Shown here piece after piece: positions 26,899-36,083 of a stretch of 64,000 nt of DNA (the stretch's first letter is position 1; each line of letters begins with the position of its first letter). The notes under the pieces were generated by a model. The model worked only from the letters and a program-made list of their open reading frames with translations. It was not told where the DNA came from and did not search any database. The position numbers were made by a program, and so were the translations under genes. The stretch is from assembly GCF_003412465.1 (NCBI RefSeq), contig NZ_QTJV01000014.1, forward strand, positions 105,317-169,316. Reading direction: 5' to 3'. Origin of the DNA: Chitinophaga silvisoli. Lineage in GTDB: Bacteria > Bacteroidota > Bacteroidia > Chitinophagales > Chitinophagaceae.

Positions 26899-27801
26899 AT
26901 GGGCCTTCCCCCTTTTCGCTATCTCTTCTTTGGAAATTATTTTATCGGTATACTGGCGCTGGCACTGAATGTTGAAACAAATTTTCAGCTCCGGCTGCCA
27001 TTTTTCTCTATCAGCTATTATTGCCTCTTATTTATACTACCAGTCGTATATTATACTTACGCCTACCAGCATCAGACTATCGCTCCTGCCAGTAACAATC
27101 CAAGAAGCAGGTGGTACTATGACAACAGTGGATTGGTTTTTAAAATGCAGATCGTGTTACTGGTATTGGCCGCCCTATGTGCGGGGAATATATGCTACCG
27201 GCATTTTGACAATATCATTCATCTTCCCACCTTCTACTGGGTCTTAATGCTCCTGGTCATCCTTGCAGGATTATTGTATTACGGTTTGCTCCCCGGCTTT
27301 ACACTGAGACAGGTGGGCTGGCTCAAAGCTTTTGTAATCGGCTTTGTCTGGGCTTGCTGTGCAAATTTACTGCCTATTATCATTTTGAAGGTGGAGTTCA
27401 ATATCGACTTTCACCAGCATATTTTATGGGTGTTTTTATTTCTGAAAAACTGGACTTTCTGTACGGTGAATGCCATCATTTTTGATATCAAAGATTATCC
27501 ATCGGATGCCAATAAACAATTAAAAACCTTCGTAGTAAGATATGGTTTGCGCAAGACGATTTTTTCTATCCTCATGCCCATCTTATCTGTTGGCATGATT
27601 GCCTTATTATGCTTTGCAACATTCAAAGGATTTGGTTTGCTTCCGGGTATGATCAATTGTATTCCTTTCGTACTTACGCTCCTGGTAGCCTACTCAATGC
27701 GCAAGCGGCATAGTCTTGATTATTACCTGGTAGTCATTGATGGTTTAATTTTACTCAAAGCCTGTTGTGGTATTTTAGCAATGTATTTTGTGAAAGGCTG
27801 A
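26899..27801 (+). CDS. UbiA-like polytopic membrane protein
   Basis: A 300-residue protein with eight or nine hydrophobic segments. The section IIFDIKDYPSDANKQLKTF followed by VVRYGLRKT (about 196-225) resembles the second Asp-rich motif and adjacent loop of UbiA prenyltransferases. The first motif (NxxxD) is not clear near NYFIGILALALN, so enzyme activity is uncertain. Its start is 30 nt after the DHFR-like remnant. Confidence 0.6.
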   Translation: MGLPPFRYLFFGNYFIGILALALNVETNFQLRLPFFSISYYCLLFILPVVYYTYAYQHQTIAPASNNPRSRWYYDNSGLVFKMQIVLLVLAALCAGNICYRHFDNIIHLPTFYWVLMLLVILAGLLYYGLLPGFTLRQVGWLKAFVIGFVWACCANLLPIIILKVEFNIDFHQHILWVFLFLKNWTFCTVNAIIFDIKDYPSDANKQLKTFVVRYGLRKTIFSILMPILSVGMIALLCFATFKGFGLLPGMINCIPFVLTLLVAYSMRKRHSLDYYLVVIDGLILLKACCGILAMYFVKG

Positions 27802-27894
27802 AAAACATAAATTAACAATAATTGAATAAGGTTGGGGATGCCTGGATAAAAATCCTCTCATTGGTATAATTCTATTTTTTACAATCCGGCTATT

Positions 27895-27930
27895 AAAAAA
27901 ACAACACAGGTATAAGAATATACCTGTGTA
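27895..27930 (-). terminator. Terminator of sodA
   Basis: A perfect 11-bp stem (27904-27914 with 27919-27929) with a 4-nt loop; on the minus strand it is followed by a run of T residues (the A run at 27895-27901). It lies about 100 nt beyond the sodA stop. Confidence 0.75.
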
Positions 27931-28032
27931 TTGCATGAACTTTTACAAAAGGTCCTGTGTTAATTGTGCTGCGTTTGCAGGCACTTTATCCCGGTTTTAG
28001 AATGACTTGTTATTTGCGCGATTTACAAGGGG

Positions 28033-28650
28033 CTATTTTGCTTTTGCAAAGCGTTCATTGATCACATCCCAATTGACGATCTTCCAGAAATTCGCCACAT
28101 ACTCTACACGCTTATTCTGATAGTGTAAATAATAAGCATGCTCCCATACATCCAATCCCAACAGGGGCTGTCCTTTCACAATCTCATTCAATGCCATCAA
28201 TGGATTATCCTGGTTGGCAGTAGAAGTGATCTTTAATTTCTGTTCTTCTTTTGACCAGATCAGCCATGCCCAACCTGATCCAAAACGGGTCATCGCGGCT
28301 TCAGCAAATTTGGTTTTGAAATCTTCGAAGGATCCGAATTCTTTTTTGATTTCGGCAGCCAGTTCACCGCTTACTTCTTTCTCAGATGGCGCGGAAAACT
28401 GTGGCCAGAAGAAACTATGATTATAGTGACCACCCCCATTATTGCGAATCACCGGAGGCAATTCACTGATCTTAGCGAAGAGCTCTTCCAGGGAAAGGTC
28501 CGCATAAGGTTTACCTTCCAGTCCTTTGTTCAGGTTATCGACATAGGCCTGGTGGTGTTTGGAATAATGGATAGTCATGGTTTGGGTGTCAATCACTGGC
28601 TCTAATGCATCATATCCGTATGGTAACGGTTCCAATTTGTATGTACTCAT
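28033..28650 (-). CDS. sodA: Superoxide dismutase, Mn/Fe family (Mn-type signature)
   Basis: A 205-residue enzyme that dismutates superoxide in the cytoplasm; no signal peptide. Metal ligands are His28 (IHYSKHHQAYV), His78 (GGHYNHSFFW), Asp167 and His171 (LGLDVWEHAYYLHYQ). Gln147 in ANQDNPLM and Gly74 fit the Mn-type or cambialistic pattern. It is divergent from a SufR-like Fe-S regulator, and a palindrome overlaps its promoter. A terminator follows it. Confidence 0.96.
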   Translation of the reverse strand: MSTYKLEPLPYGYDALEPVIDTQTMTIHYSKHHQAYVDNLNKGLEGKPYADLSLEELFAKISELPPVIRNNGGGHYNHSFFWPQFSAPSEKEVSGELAAEIKKEFGSFEDFKTKFAEAAMTRFGSGWAWLIWSKEEQKLKITSTANQDNPLMALNEIVKGQPLLGLDVWEHAYYLHYQNKRVEYVANFWKIVNWDVINERFAKAK

Positions 28651-28672
28651 ATGCTGATCGTTTTTAACGATA

Positions 28673-28703
28673 CGAAGGTAGGGAATAAACTTAATAAACC
28701 AAA
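28673..28703 (-). promoter_or_regulatory. sodA promoter
   Basis: On the minus strand TTTG (28703-28700), a 19-nt spacer and TACCTTCG (28680-28673) fit the Bacteroidota consensus. The start of transcription should be about 20 nt before the ATG at 28650. Confidence 0.6.
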
Positions 28704-28716
28704 TGTTTATTTGGTT
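28697..28716. promoter_or_regulatory. Palindromic operator candidate at the sodA promoter
   Basis: AACCAAAT (28697-28704), a 4-nt spacer and ATTTGGTT (28709-28716) form a perfect 8-bp inverted repeat that overlaps the -33 element of sodA in the sodA/SufR-like divergent region. A regulator bound here would block sodA transcription. Confidence 0.5.
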
Positions 28717-28865
28717 AAATGGTTTGATAAAGGATTTTGGTTTATCTTTGTTAGATAATCGGATGTTTTGATTTGAATTTTCTTTCTAAATATATCCAGT
28801 TTGGACCTGCGGTCGCCAAATGGAATTCAATTGATTAATGACCGCCATCCTTTACTTTGTATATT

Positions 28866-29495
28866 ATGAAAATGACATTGCCTGATAATGAGAGAGCGCT
28901 GATGCTGCTGAAGACGAAAGGTCCGCAGCCCCTGGTATCTTTAGCTAAAGACCTGAATGTGAGTACAGAAGGTGCCCGTTTTCAACTGATTAAACTTTCA
29001 AATGACGGCCTGGTGGAAACCCATACTGAGTCGAAAGGCAAGGGCAGGCCGCAGCAGGTATGGTCATTGACCCAGCTGGGGCACGCGAGGTTCCCGGATA
29101 CCCATGCGGAGCTAACGGTACGCCTGATCAGGAAAATGCAGGATACCCTGGGTGAAGCGGCATTATTGGAAGTGATTGAGGCGAATGGGAAGGATGGTCA
29201 GCAGAAATACCTGCATAAATTGAACGGGGTCCGGGACCTGGAAGGCAGGGTGAGTGGATTGGCGAAAATAAGGGACGAAGAAGGCTATATGGCGGATTAT
29301 TCCAAAGATGAGGAGGGATATTTACTGGTAGAGAACCACTGCCCTATTTGCGCTGCGGCAACGGCATGCCTGGGGTTTTGCCGATCGGAACTGGAGACCT
29401 TTCAGACGGTTTTGGGGGATGGGGTGTCTGTAGAGCGGGTGGAGCATATAGTAAAGGGAGGAAGGCGATGCGCGTACAGGATAAAACAACAATGA
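28866..29495 (+). CDS. SufR-like winged-helix regulator with C-terminal Cys cluster
   Basis: A 209-residue regulator. I start it at ATG 28866; an upstream TTG is less likely. Residues about 8-75 form a DeoR/ArsR-type winged helix (LVSLAKDLNVSTEGARFQL). The C-terminus carries the SufR-type Cys arrangement: ENHCPICAAATACLGFCRSE, then a last Cys in RRCAYRI. In SufR these bind an Fe-S cluster that senses iron or redox state. Placed opposite sodA, it is a good candidate for iron- or redox-dependent control of sodA. No suf genes are in the window. Confidence 0.85.
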   Translation: MKMTLPDNERALMLLKTKGPQPLVSLAKDLNVSTEGARFQLIKLSNDGLVETHTESKGKGRPQQVWSLTQLGHARFPDTHAELTVRLIRKMQDTLGEAALLEVIEANGKDGQQKYLHKLNGVRDLEGRVSGLAKIRDEEGYMADYSKDEEGYLLVENHCPICAAATACLGFCRSELETFQTVLGDGVSVERVEHIVKGGRRCAYRIKQQ

Positions 29496-29517
29496 GTTTA
29501 AAAATATGACCCACAAT

Positions 29518-29547
29518 AAAAAAGGGCTGCATTGCTGCAGCCCTTTT
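29518..29547. terminator. Bidirectional terminator
   Basis: A perfect 12-bp stem (29520-29531 with 29536-29547), a 4-nt loop and A/T runs on the two sides, between the convergent SufR-like and nrdA genes. Confidence 0.88.
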
Positions 29548-29555
29548 CAGTTTCA

Positions 29556-31259
29556 TTACCCTTCACAACTCTTACAAGTCACCAGGTTCGTTACCAATTC
29601 CTTAGAAACGCTCTGGCTGCGTTGGTAATAGAGTGTCTTCACACCCAGTTCCCACGCTTGTATCAGTAATCTATTCACCTCTTTTACAGGCAGGTTAGAA
29701 GGTATATTCAGGTTCAGGCTCTGGGACTGATCCACATATTGCTGACGGATAGATGCCTGCTGAATAATCTCCAGCTGGCTGATTTCCTTAAATGTCTTGA
29801 ACACCTCTTTCTCTTCCGCAGTCAGCTGCTCCAGGTGCTGTACGCTACCGTGGTTCATCATGATGCTGCGCCAGGTTTCTTCATTGTCAATACCTCTTTC
29901 AGCCAACAGGGCTTTCAGGTATTTGTTTTTACGCATGAAGTTACCTTTGGACAGACCAGCTTTGAAGTAGTTGCTGCTGAATGGCTCGATACCTGGAGAT
30001 GTCTGACCCAGGATCGCGCTGGAAGATGTGGTTGGCGCAATTGCCAGCAGGGTGGTATTTCTCTTACCATAACCTTTCAGCAATTCTGGTTCGCCATAGA
30101 TCCAGGCCAGTTCTTTACTTGCTTTCTCGGCTTTGGTCTGGATATCTTTGAAGATAGAAGATGTCAGTTGTTTAGCACGTAAACCTTCGAAAGGAATCAT
30201 GTTCTTCTGGAGGTAAGAATGCCATCCCAGTACGCCGAGGCCCAGTGCGCGGTGTCTCTTTGCAAAACGGTTAGCAGGCTCCAGGAAGTGGTTCCCTTCT
30301 GTCTTTACGATGAATTCCTGCAGTACGGCATCCAGGAAGAATACGGCCAGTTTCACAGCATTGGTATCTTTCCACTCATCGTACAGTTCCAGGTTCATGG
30401 AAGACAGGCAACAAATGAAAGATTCTTCTTCTGTAGAAGGCAGCATGATTTCGGAACACAGGTTGCTCGCGTGGATGGTCAGGTTTTTGTCTTTATAGAC
30501 CTGGGGTTTGTTCCTGTTTACATTGTCCGTAAAGAAAATGTAGGGCAAACCTTTCTGCTGGCGGCTTTCCAGTACTTTCGCCCAGATCTGCCTTTTCTCC
30601 ATATCGCCGTCAATCATATCCTTCATCCAGTAGTCAGGCACACATACGCCATTGAACAGGTTCTGGATCGGGTGCCCGATATCTTTGATAGAGAGAAACT
30701 CTTCGATGTCACCATGATCGATATCCATGTAAGCGGCGAATGCACCACGACGTACCCCACCCTGGCTGATGGTATCCATTGCTGTGTCGAACAGGCGCAT
30801 GAAGCTAACTGCCCCACTGGATTTACCATTGTCAGTTACCGCACTACCACGTTCACGCAGGGAACCGAAGTAAGCGGAAGTACCACCACCCAGTTTGGTC
30901 TGCATGATCACTTCACCCAGTTTGTGGGTGATACCTTCGATATTGTCAGGTATGTGTACGTTGAAACAGGAAATAGGCAGACCTCTTTCTGTTCCCATAT
31001 TAGCCCAGATCGGGGAGCTTAAGCTCATCCAACCTCTTTCGATCATTTCTTTAAATACGTCTTTCAGCTCTGGTTTGTACAGGCGCTGTGCTGCAGCTGA
31101 ACAAATTCTTTCGATGGCACCTTCTACGGTTTCACCTTTCAGTAAGTAGCCTCTGTTCAGGATCTGCTCACTCTCTTCATTTTTCCACCACAGGCGGTTG
31201 CTATCCTGTTCATTAGTTACAGCAGTTTCGGGGGAGGCTGTTTCAAATAAAGTCATCAT
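29556..31259 (-). CDS. nrdA: Ribonucleoside-diphosphate reductase, alpha subunit (class Ia, no ATP cone)
   Basis: I start it at ATG 31259 (567 residues); the longer frame needs a TTG. It reduces ribonucleoside diphosphates for DNA synthesis. Redox Cys are in PISCFN (early), SNLCSEIMLP and CCLSSMNL; the C-terminal pair is in CKSCEG and the radical-transfer Tyr pair in LYYQRS. At 567 residues it is well short of the E. coli protein (about 760), because the N-terminal ATP cone is missing. It lies 122 nt downstream of nrdB in the same operon. Confidence 0.94.
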   Translation of the reverse strand: MMTLFETASPETAVTNEQDSNRLWWKNEESEQILNRGYLLKGETVEGAIERICSAAAQRLYKPELKDVFKEMIERGWMSLSSPIWANMGTERGLPISCFNVHIPDNIEGITHKLGEVIMQTKLGGGTSAYFGSLRERGSAVTDNGKSSGAVSFMRLFDTAMDTISQGGVRRGAFAAYMDIDHGDIEEFLSIKDIGHPIQNLFNGVCVPDYWMKDMIDGDMEKRQIWAKVLESRQQKGLPYIFFTDNVNRNKPQVYKDKNLTIHASNLCSEIMLPSTEEESFICCLSSMNLELYDEWKDTNAVKLAVFFLDAVLQEFIVKTEGNHFLEPANRFAKRHRALGLGVLGWHSYLQKNMIPFEGLRAKQLTSSIFKDIQTKAEKASKELAWIYGEPELLKGYGKRNTTLLAIAPTTSSSAILGQTSPGIEPFSSNYFKAGLSKGNFMRKNKYLKALLAERGIDNEETWRSIMMNHGSVQHLEQLTAEEKEVFKTFKEISQLEIIQQASIRQQYVDQSQSLNLNIPSNLPVKEVNRLLIQAWELGVKTLYYQRSQSVSKELVTNLVTCKSCEG

Positions 31260-31381
31260 TATCAATTAATCATCAAAAAAGTTAAAAACAAAAACAAGGC
31301 TTTTATCAATGCCTGGCGCTGTCTCCAGGAACCTTATGGAACAATTCCCAGGCAAACATTCGCCATTGTCATTCTTCTACC

Positions 31382-32356
31382 TTAGAACAAATCGTGCGCA
31401 GAAATACTCTTATCGAATTTTGTATATTCTACAGGACGTTTTGCAAAGAAATCATCCAGGCTATTAGAATAAATTTCTTCTTCAAACCACAGCATCTTAC
31501 CACTTTCCTCAGCCGGTACATTGAAGATCGGGTTGATACCAATCTGCTGTAAGCTATCATCTGCTCTCTTCTTCATGAAGTTGATCAGATCTGCTTTCTT
31601 AATGACCTCAATTTCACCTTCGTTGAAGATCCAGTCGAGCATCCGGCTTTCAGTGTCAATAGAGAGTTTTACGATATCCACTACCTGCTTTACAGCTTCT
31701 GGTGTAAAAATATCAGGATACTCTTCTTTCACCTTGCTAATCAGGTAAATACCTGCATTTGCGTGAATCTGCTCGTCTACGGAAGTCCAGGCGATGATGT
31801 TGCTCACATTCTTCATCAGGCCTCTGAAGCGGGTAAATGACAGTACGATGGCGAACTGGGAGAACAGGCTCACATTTTCGATCAGTAAACTGAAGAGGAT
31901 CAGGGAGATAGTATACTCCTTCTTGTCATTAGATTTCGCATTTTCCAGGGCGGAAGACAGGTAGCTGATACGCTCCTGGATAATTGGTACTTTCATCAGT
32001 TCGGTGAACTCATCATTGTACCCCAGTACCTCCAGCAGGCGGGAATACGCTTCTGAGTGACGGAATTCACATTCTGCAAAGGTAGAACCCAGGCCATTCA
32101 TCTCCGGTTTTGGGAAATGCTGGTACAGGTTACCCCAGAATGATTTCACAGCTACTTCTACCTGTGCGATAGACAGCAGGCTGTTCTTTATAGCGCTTTG
32201 TTCTGGTATAGATAGGTGGGCATGAAAATCCTGAATATCAGCTGTAAAATCCACTTCTGAATGCACCCAAAAAGATTTGTTAATCGCATCAGTATACTGG
32301 AGAACCTCCGGATACTCAAATGGTTTGTACTGAACCCTCTTGTCAAATAATCCCAT
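31382..32356 (-). CDS. nrdB: Ribonucleoside-diphosphate reductase, beta subunit
   Basis: A 324-residue radical-generating subunit. Diiron ligands include Glu67 (VEVAVKSFW), Glu97 and His100 (AECEFRHSEAY) and the DEQIHA His; Tyr104 is in the position of the stable tyrosyl radical (His plus 4). There is no N-terminal ATP cone (the sequence begins MGLFDKRVQYKPFEYPE). It precedes nrdA. The paired absence of cones means dATP inhibition through this domain is not expected in either subunit. Confidence 0.95.
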   Translation of the reverse strand: MGLFDKRVQYKPFEYPEVLQYTDAINKSFWVHSEVDFTADIQDFHAHLSIPEQSAIKNSLLSIAQVEVAVKSFWGNLYQHFPKPEMNGLGSTFAECEFRHSEAYSRLLEVLGYNDEFTELMKVPIIQERISYLSSALENAKSNDKKEYTISLILFSLLIENVSLFSQFAIVLSFTRFRGLMKNVSNIIAWTSVDEQIHANAGIYLISKVKEEYPDIFTPEAVKQVVDIVKLSIDTESRMLDWIFNEGEIEVIKKADLINFMKKRADDSLQQIGINPIFNVPAEESGKMLWFEEEIYSNSLDDFFAKRPVEYTKFDKSISAHDLF

Positions 32357-32622
32357 GTCTGATTTTCTTTAAACTTTAAACAATGTCAGAACAGATGATA
32401 ATAAAAATACATTTATCATGTCCGGAAGCAAATGTCCCGATTAAAATAAAGAGTGGTAAAAAAAGAAATCAACATATGGGGATAATCAGTTTTTGGAATG
32501 ATCGTTTTCCCTGCCAGTACTGATTTTGGGTTAGTTTGAGGGCTTGGGGCCGGCGGGGGTGATATTATATTTAATTAATATGCCTTTAACAAGTAGTTTC
32601 CGTTTACGATTCCATATGATAT
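32357..32622. other. Intergenic region upstream of nrdB
   Basis: About 270 bp with no gene. No NrdR box pair was recognised. A terminator for the next gene begins at 32624. Confidence 0.4.
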
Positions 32623-32623
32623 A

Positions 32624-32655
32624 AAAAAGGCAGTCAAACGAATGACTGCCTTTTT
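32624..32655. terminator. Bidirectional terminator
   Basis: A perfect 13-bp stem (32624-32636 with 32643-32655) with a 6-nt loop and A/T ends. It lies at the 3' end of the SGNH/phosphatase fusion gene. Confidence 0.85.
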
Positions 32656-32659
32656 GCTT

Positions 32660-34093
32660 TTAAAACCGGATTGTGCAAACTACAGGAAAATGATCTGAAG
32701 GAAAACGTAAATCCTTTGAATCGGTTAATACCCCGTAGTCCAGCACTTCTATATTATCGTTTACGAACACAAAATCTATTCTTCCCTCTGTCACCACTCT
32801 GGTCCAGTTATGGTATTTAAAATCCTGGAAGGTGCTGTCAGGGCCATAAGGTGGGGTCTTGGTTACCAGTTTTGCATCTCTGAACTGGTTTACAATAGTA
32901 CCATATGCGCTGGTAGCCGGATCTGAATTAAAATCGCCGGTGATGATAACAGGTGTACGGCTGTCGGACAATGCATGGATCTTCTCCAGGATCATCTTTG
33001 CTGAATTTTCTCTTGCCTGCACCCCTTCATTATCGAAGTGGGTATTGAAGAAATAAAAATCCCTGCCGCTTGCCTTTTCACTCAGGTGTGCCCAGGTACA
33101 GATGCGGATATAAGCTGCATCCCAGCCTTTGGAAGGCACATCAGGTGTAGGTGAGAGCCAGAAATTACCTGATTGCAGCAATTCATATTTATCTTTGTTA
33201 TAAAAAATAGCAGAGAACTCCCCTCCTTCTTTCCCGTCATTTCTGCCTACCCCTACATGCGCATAAGTACCCATGGCTTCCAGGTCATGCATCTGGTCGA
33301 TCAGGGCTTCCTGCACGCCAAATACATCGAATTTGTGATACCTGATCAGGTCACGTACCATATCTTTCCTGTGCGGCCAGGCATTTGCGCTATCATAAGC
33401 GATATTGAGGCGCAGGTTGAAAGTCGCTACTTTCATGGTCGTGATCTCCTGGTGGACCAGGTGTGGTGCTATTTCTTTTTGCCAGATGCGGTAGCCTACA
33501 GGTTTCATGTGCAGCTGATCTTCCTTGAAGATGGCAGGATTGAGCGGCATCATTTTGCTGTATACATCTACGAATGAGGTATTGGGTTGGGTAGCCAGGA
33601 ATTTCTGAATCGCCTTATTGCTCTTCACTGTTTCCGCCAGCAATCTTGCGCGGCTCGGGCTTGGTTTGATAGAAATATAGGTCACCGGGATGGTGGGCAT
33701 CTTTGCCCTGATCATTGAAAACAAGGTCTGGAAGCGTTTTAGCACCAGGGGCGCTTTCACTGTATCGGAAGCCAGGTCATTCTCTCCACAATAAATAACA
33801 ATCTGTTTTGGATGATAAGCAAAGATCACATCATCCGCATAGTGCATTACATCGAGCAGGTTCGATCCCCCGAAACCCCTGTTAATAATACGGTGCCCCG
33901 GAAAATAATAGTTGACATCCTGCCAGTAGGTAAAGGACGAACTACCAATGAAGAGAATTTCATTGCCTGTAGGAATGTCAATTGAGTCCTGTTTTTTGAA
34001 TGCCTGAATATCGTTGTAATACGGATATTGCTGTTGGGCAAAAGCAGTGCTGAATACACAGATGCAAATAATTGCAGCAAAAATTCTTCTCAT
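32660..34093 (-). CDS. Exported fusion of SGNH hydrolase and endonuclease/exonuclease/phosphatase
   Basis: A 477-residue protein with a signal peptide (about 1-19). Residues about 25-215 are an SGNH/GDSL esterase: block I IGSSSFTYW, block II NRGFGGS, block III GENDLA and block V DQLHMKP. From about 220 a second domain begins (ATFNLRLN), of the metal-dependent endonuclease/exonuclease/phosphatase fold: VQEA, NTHFDNEG, ITGDFNSDP and the end SDHFPV. Both active sites look intact. Each family exists alone in this organism group; the in-frame fusion could act on a substrate with an ester and a phosphate bond (for example modified lipid, sugar or nucleic acid). The substrate is unknown. Confidence 0.9.
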   Translation of the reverse strand: MRRIFAAIICICVFSTAFAQQQYPYYNDIQAFKKQDSIDIPTGNEILFIGSSSFTYWQDVNYYFPGHRIINRGFGGSNLLDVMHYADDVIFAYHPKQIVIYCGENDLASDTVKAPLVLKRFQTLFSMIRAKMPTIPVTYISIKPSPSRARLLAETVKSNKAIQKFLATQPNTSFVDVYSKMMPLNPAIFKEDQLHMKPVGYRIWQKEIAPHLVHQEITTMKVATFNLRLNIAYDSANAWPHRKDMVRDLIRYHKFDVFGVQEALIDQMHDLEAMGTYAHVGVGRNDGKEGGEFSAIFYNKDKYELLQSGNFWLSPTPDVPSKGWDAAYIRICTWAHLSEKASGRDFYFFNTHFDNEGVQARENSAKMILEKIHALSDSRTPVIITGDFNSDPATSAYGTIVNQFRDAKLVTKTPPYGPDSTFQDFKYHNWTRVVTEGRIDFVFVNDNIEVLDYGVLTDSKDLRFPSDHFPVVCTIRF

Positions 34094-34157
34094 GGAATAT
34101 ACTTTGGTATATAGTGTTAAGATGCCGCAAACTTACCCCATGAAAAGAAAAAAAAAT

Positions 34158-35165
34158 CTATTGCTCACTACGTGAACGCATGACGATAGTCGTACTGTCA
34201 CGTTTTATTACCTCTGTATTCAGCACGGTAGAGAGCACAAAGAGTGCATCATCCAGTGAAGAAATAAGAATAGGACCGTTGACCATCCTGTCGTTCAGTG
34301 CAGGATCTTCCATGATTATTTTCTTTCCAAAATTGTCTTCCAGGTAAATAAGGATATCGCTCACCTTTGGATCCTGTAAAAGCAGGCGCTGATTTTTCCA
34401 GGCACTGAACTTTTCAGGAGATGTATTGCCGGTCACTGATTGCTCCTCCTTATCGTTATAGGAGACAATCTGGCCCGGTTTCATAATAATATCCTGCTCC
34501 CTGCCATTGGCGAAGCTAAGCCTGATCTTACCGCTTTGCAATACGATTTCCGTCTTGCTGCGCCGCTGCCTGATATCAAAGACTGTTCCGAGTACGGTGA
34601 CCGTCAGGCCTTTGGTATGCACCAGGAATTTGCTGTTGATATGTTTTACATTAAACAGCGCTTCCCCTTCCAGCCAAACCTCTCTATCCTTGTAGGTGAT
34701 TTTGGAATTGGCATTCAGGTCTACCTGCGACCCATCGGGCAGCATAACCTGCTTCAGCTCCCCAAAACCGGTGCGGGCTACAAGCTGGCTATTATTACCA
34801 GAGCGCAGCACAAACCAGGTACCCCCGATCACGATGGCACCGGCTACTACTGCTGCTGCCCTGAGCAGGATGCGGCGGATGGCCGGTTTTCTTTCCGGCA
34901 AAGCCTGGATCTGTTCTAAATGTTTCTCCCAACTGGCGGTTATTGCTTCATCTGCAGGCGTGTGGGTTACAAACGACAGATTCTCCAGGTACAGGCGGGC
35001 ATTCGCAATGGTTTCCTTTTGCTGAGGAACGGTGTTGATCACCTGCTGCCAAAACGCATCCAGCTCCGCCGACGGCCGGTATACCCACTCCAGGAAATAG
35101 CTATCCGTCAGGAAATCGCTTTCCTTAAAGTGAAGATATCTGTTTGATATGGCTTCTTTATTCAT
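34158..35165 (-). CDS. FecR-family anti-sigma factor
   Basis: A 335-residue inner-membrane regulator: a cytoplasmic sigma-binding part (about 1-95), a membrane segment near 98-120 (AAAVVAGAIVIGGTWFVL), a FecR domain (about 125-225: FGELKQVMLPDGSQVDLNANS) and a C-terminal DUF4974/STN-like domain (about 265-330: VSDILIYLEDNFGKKI). It lies 56 nt downstream of the sigma factor gene and should transmit substrate binding by the SusC protein, which has an STN domain, to the sigma factor. Confidence 0.94.
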   Translation of the reverse strand: MNKEAISNRYLHFKESDFLTDSYFLEWVYRPSAELDAFWQQVINTVPQQKETIANARLYLENLSFVTHTPADEAITASWEKHLEQIQALPERKPAIRRILLRAAAVVAGAIVIGGTWFVLRSGNNSQLVARTGFGELKQVMLPDGSQVDLNANSKITYKDREVWLEGEALFNVKHINSKFLVHTKGLTVTVLGTVFDIRQRRSKTEIVLQSGKIRLSFANGREQDIIMKPGQIVSYNDKEEQSVTGNTSPEKFSAWKNQRLLLQDPKVSDILIYLEDNFGKKIIMEDPALNDRMVNGPILISSLDDALFVLSTVLNTEVIKRDSTTIVMRSRSEQ

Positions 35166-35221
35166 TCTAATATGTATAGTACAAGGGAGCGCCGATTTTA
35201 CCCCACACGGTTAAAAAAAAT

Positions 35222-35770
35222 TTAAACAAAAAATAATACAAAGAAGATGGTAAACTTCTCTTTTAATGCTAAGAGACTCCTGGCCATGATCTTATAGGTC
35301 GCTTTTACTGATATATTCAGGATGGATGCCACCTCCTTGTAGGACAGGTCTTCGTAATACATGAGAAAAATCGCCTCCAGCTGTCTGCCCGTGAGTGTTT
35401 TGATGGCCTTTTGTAATTTGATCTGCAGCTCTTCGCTCAAATCATTATTGACGATCACGTGCTCACCGGAGAATTCATAGTCCTCATCGGCAGACTGATT
35501 AAAGACCATTTTTTCGTGCTGCCGGATCTTCCTGATAAGCACGTAACGGAAGGAGGAATACAGGTAAAAATTGGGCGAATCCACATGGGAGAGCTTTTCC
35601 CGCCTTTTCCACAGGTCCAGGAAAACCTCCTGGATACTGTCTTCTATCAGGTAGGTATTGGTGGTAAACTTCCTGCCGTAATTATAAAACCGCTTGTAGT
35701 ATTCTTTGTACAATCCGGAGTAGGCCTCGATATCGCCATTCATAATATGCTTAAAAACCGGATTGTCCAT
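35222..35770 (-). CDS. ECF RNA polymerase sigma factor
   Basis: Taken from ATG 35770 (182 residues); the frame can extend to a GTG at 35803, but that lies on a TAnnTTTG box (TAATTTTG, 35810-35803) so the later start is favoured. Region 2 (about 20-85: YSGLYKEYYKRFYNYG, SIQEVFLDLWKRRE) and region 4 (about 118-170: LTGRQLEAIFLMYYEDLSY, IAS-type helix) are typical for FecI-like sigma factors. It is paired with the FecR protein downstream and divergent from SusC. Confidence 0.93.
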   Translation of the reverse strand: MDNPVFKHIMNGDIEAYSGLYKEYYKRFYNYGRKFTTNTYLIEDSIQEVFLDLWKRREKLSHVDSPNFYLYSSFRYVLIRKIRQHEKMVFNQSADEDYEFSGEHVIVNNDLSEELQIKLQKAIKTLTGRQLEAIFLMYYEDLSYKEVASILNISVKATYKIMARSLLALKEKFTIFFVLFFV

Positions 35771-36083
35771 CTTTGAAATAAATGATTTGTGGAATAAGGA
35801 CACAAAATTATCAAAAAATAAATACCACCCATTTTAAAGATAGGCTCTTATGTTAACTAATTGTTACCGAGCTTTGCAGGAGAAATAAATTTTATTACCA
35901 CAACATTCTGATTGTCATTATCTTGTGCTGCTTTAAATGAGCAGAAAAAAGAATACGTGTATTTTGTACACTCGTTAATGCAGCGAAATAATTACCAAAG
36001 CGTGGGGTAATTTTTTCAGTCTCACACACTTCATCTGCAAAAGGAGTAGTTCCACTTTATTTAAACGAAAAAAAACGACAACT
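35771..36083. other. Divergent regulatory region between the sigma factor and SusC
   Basis: About 310 bp. On the minus strand TAATTTTG at 35810-35803 is a possible sigma-gene -7 element. A short inverted repeat (GTGTA, 5 nt, TACAC) is at 35957-35971. The recognition site of the ECF sigma factor is expected here but cannot be named. Confidence 0.4.
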
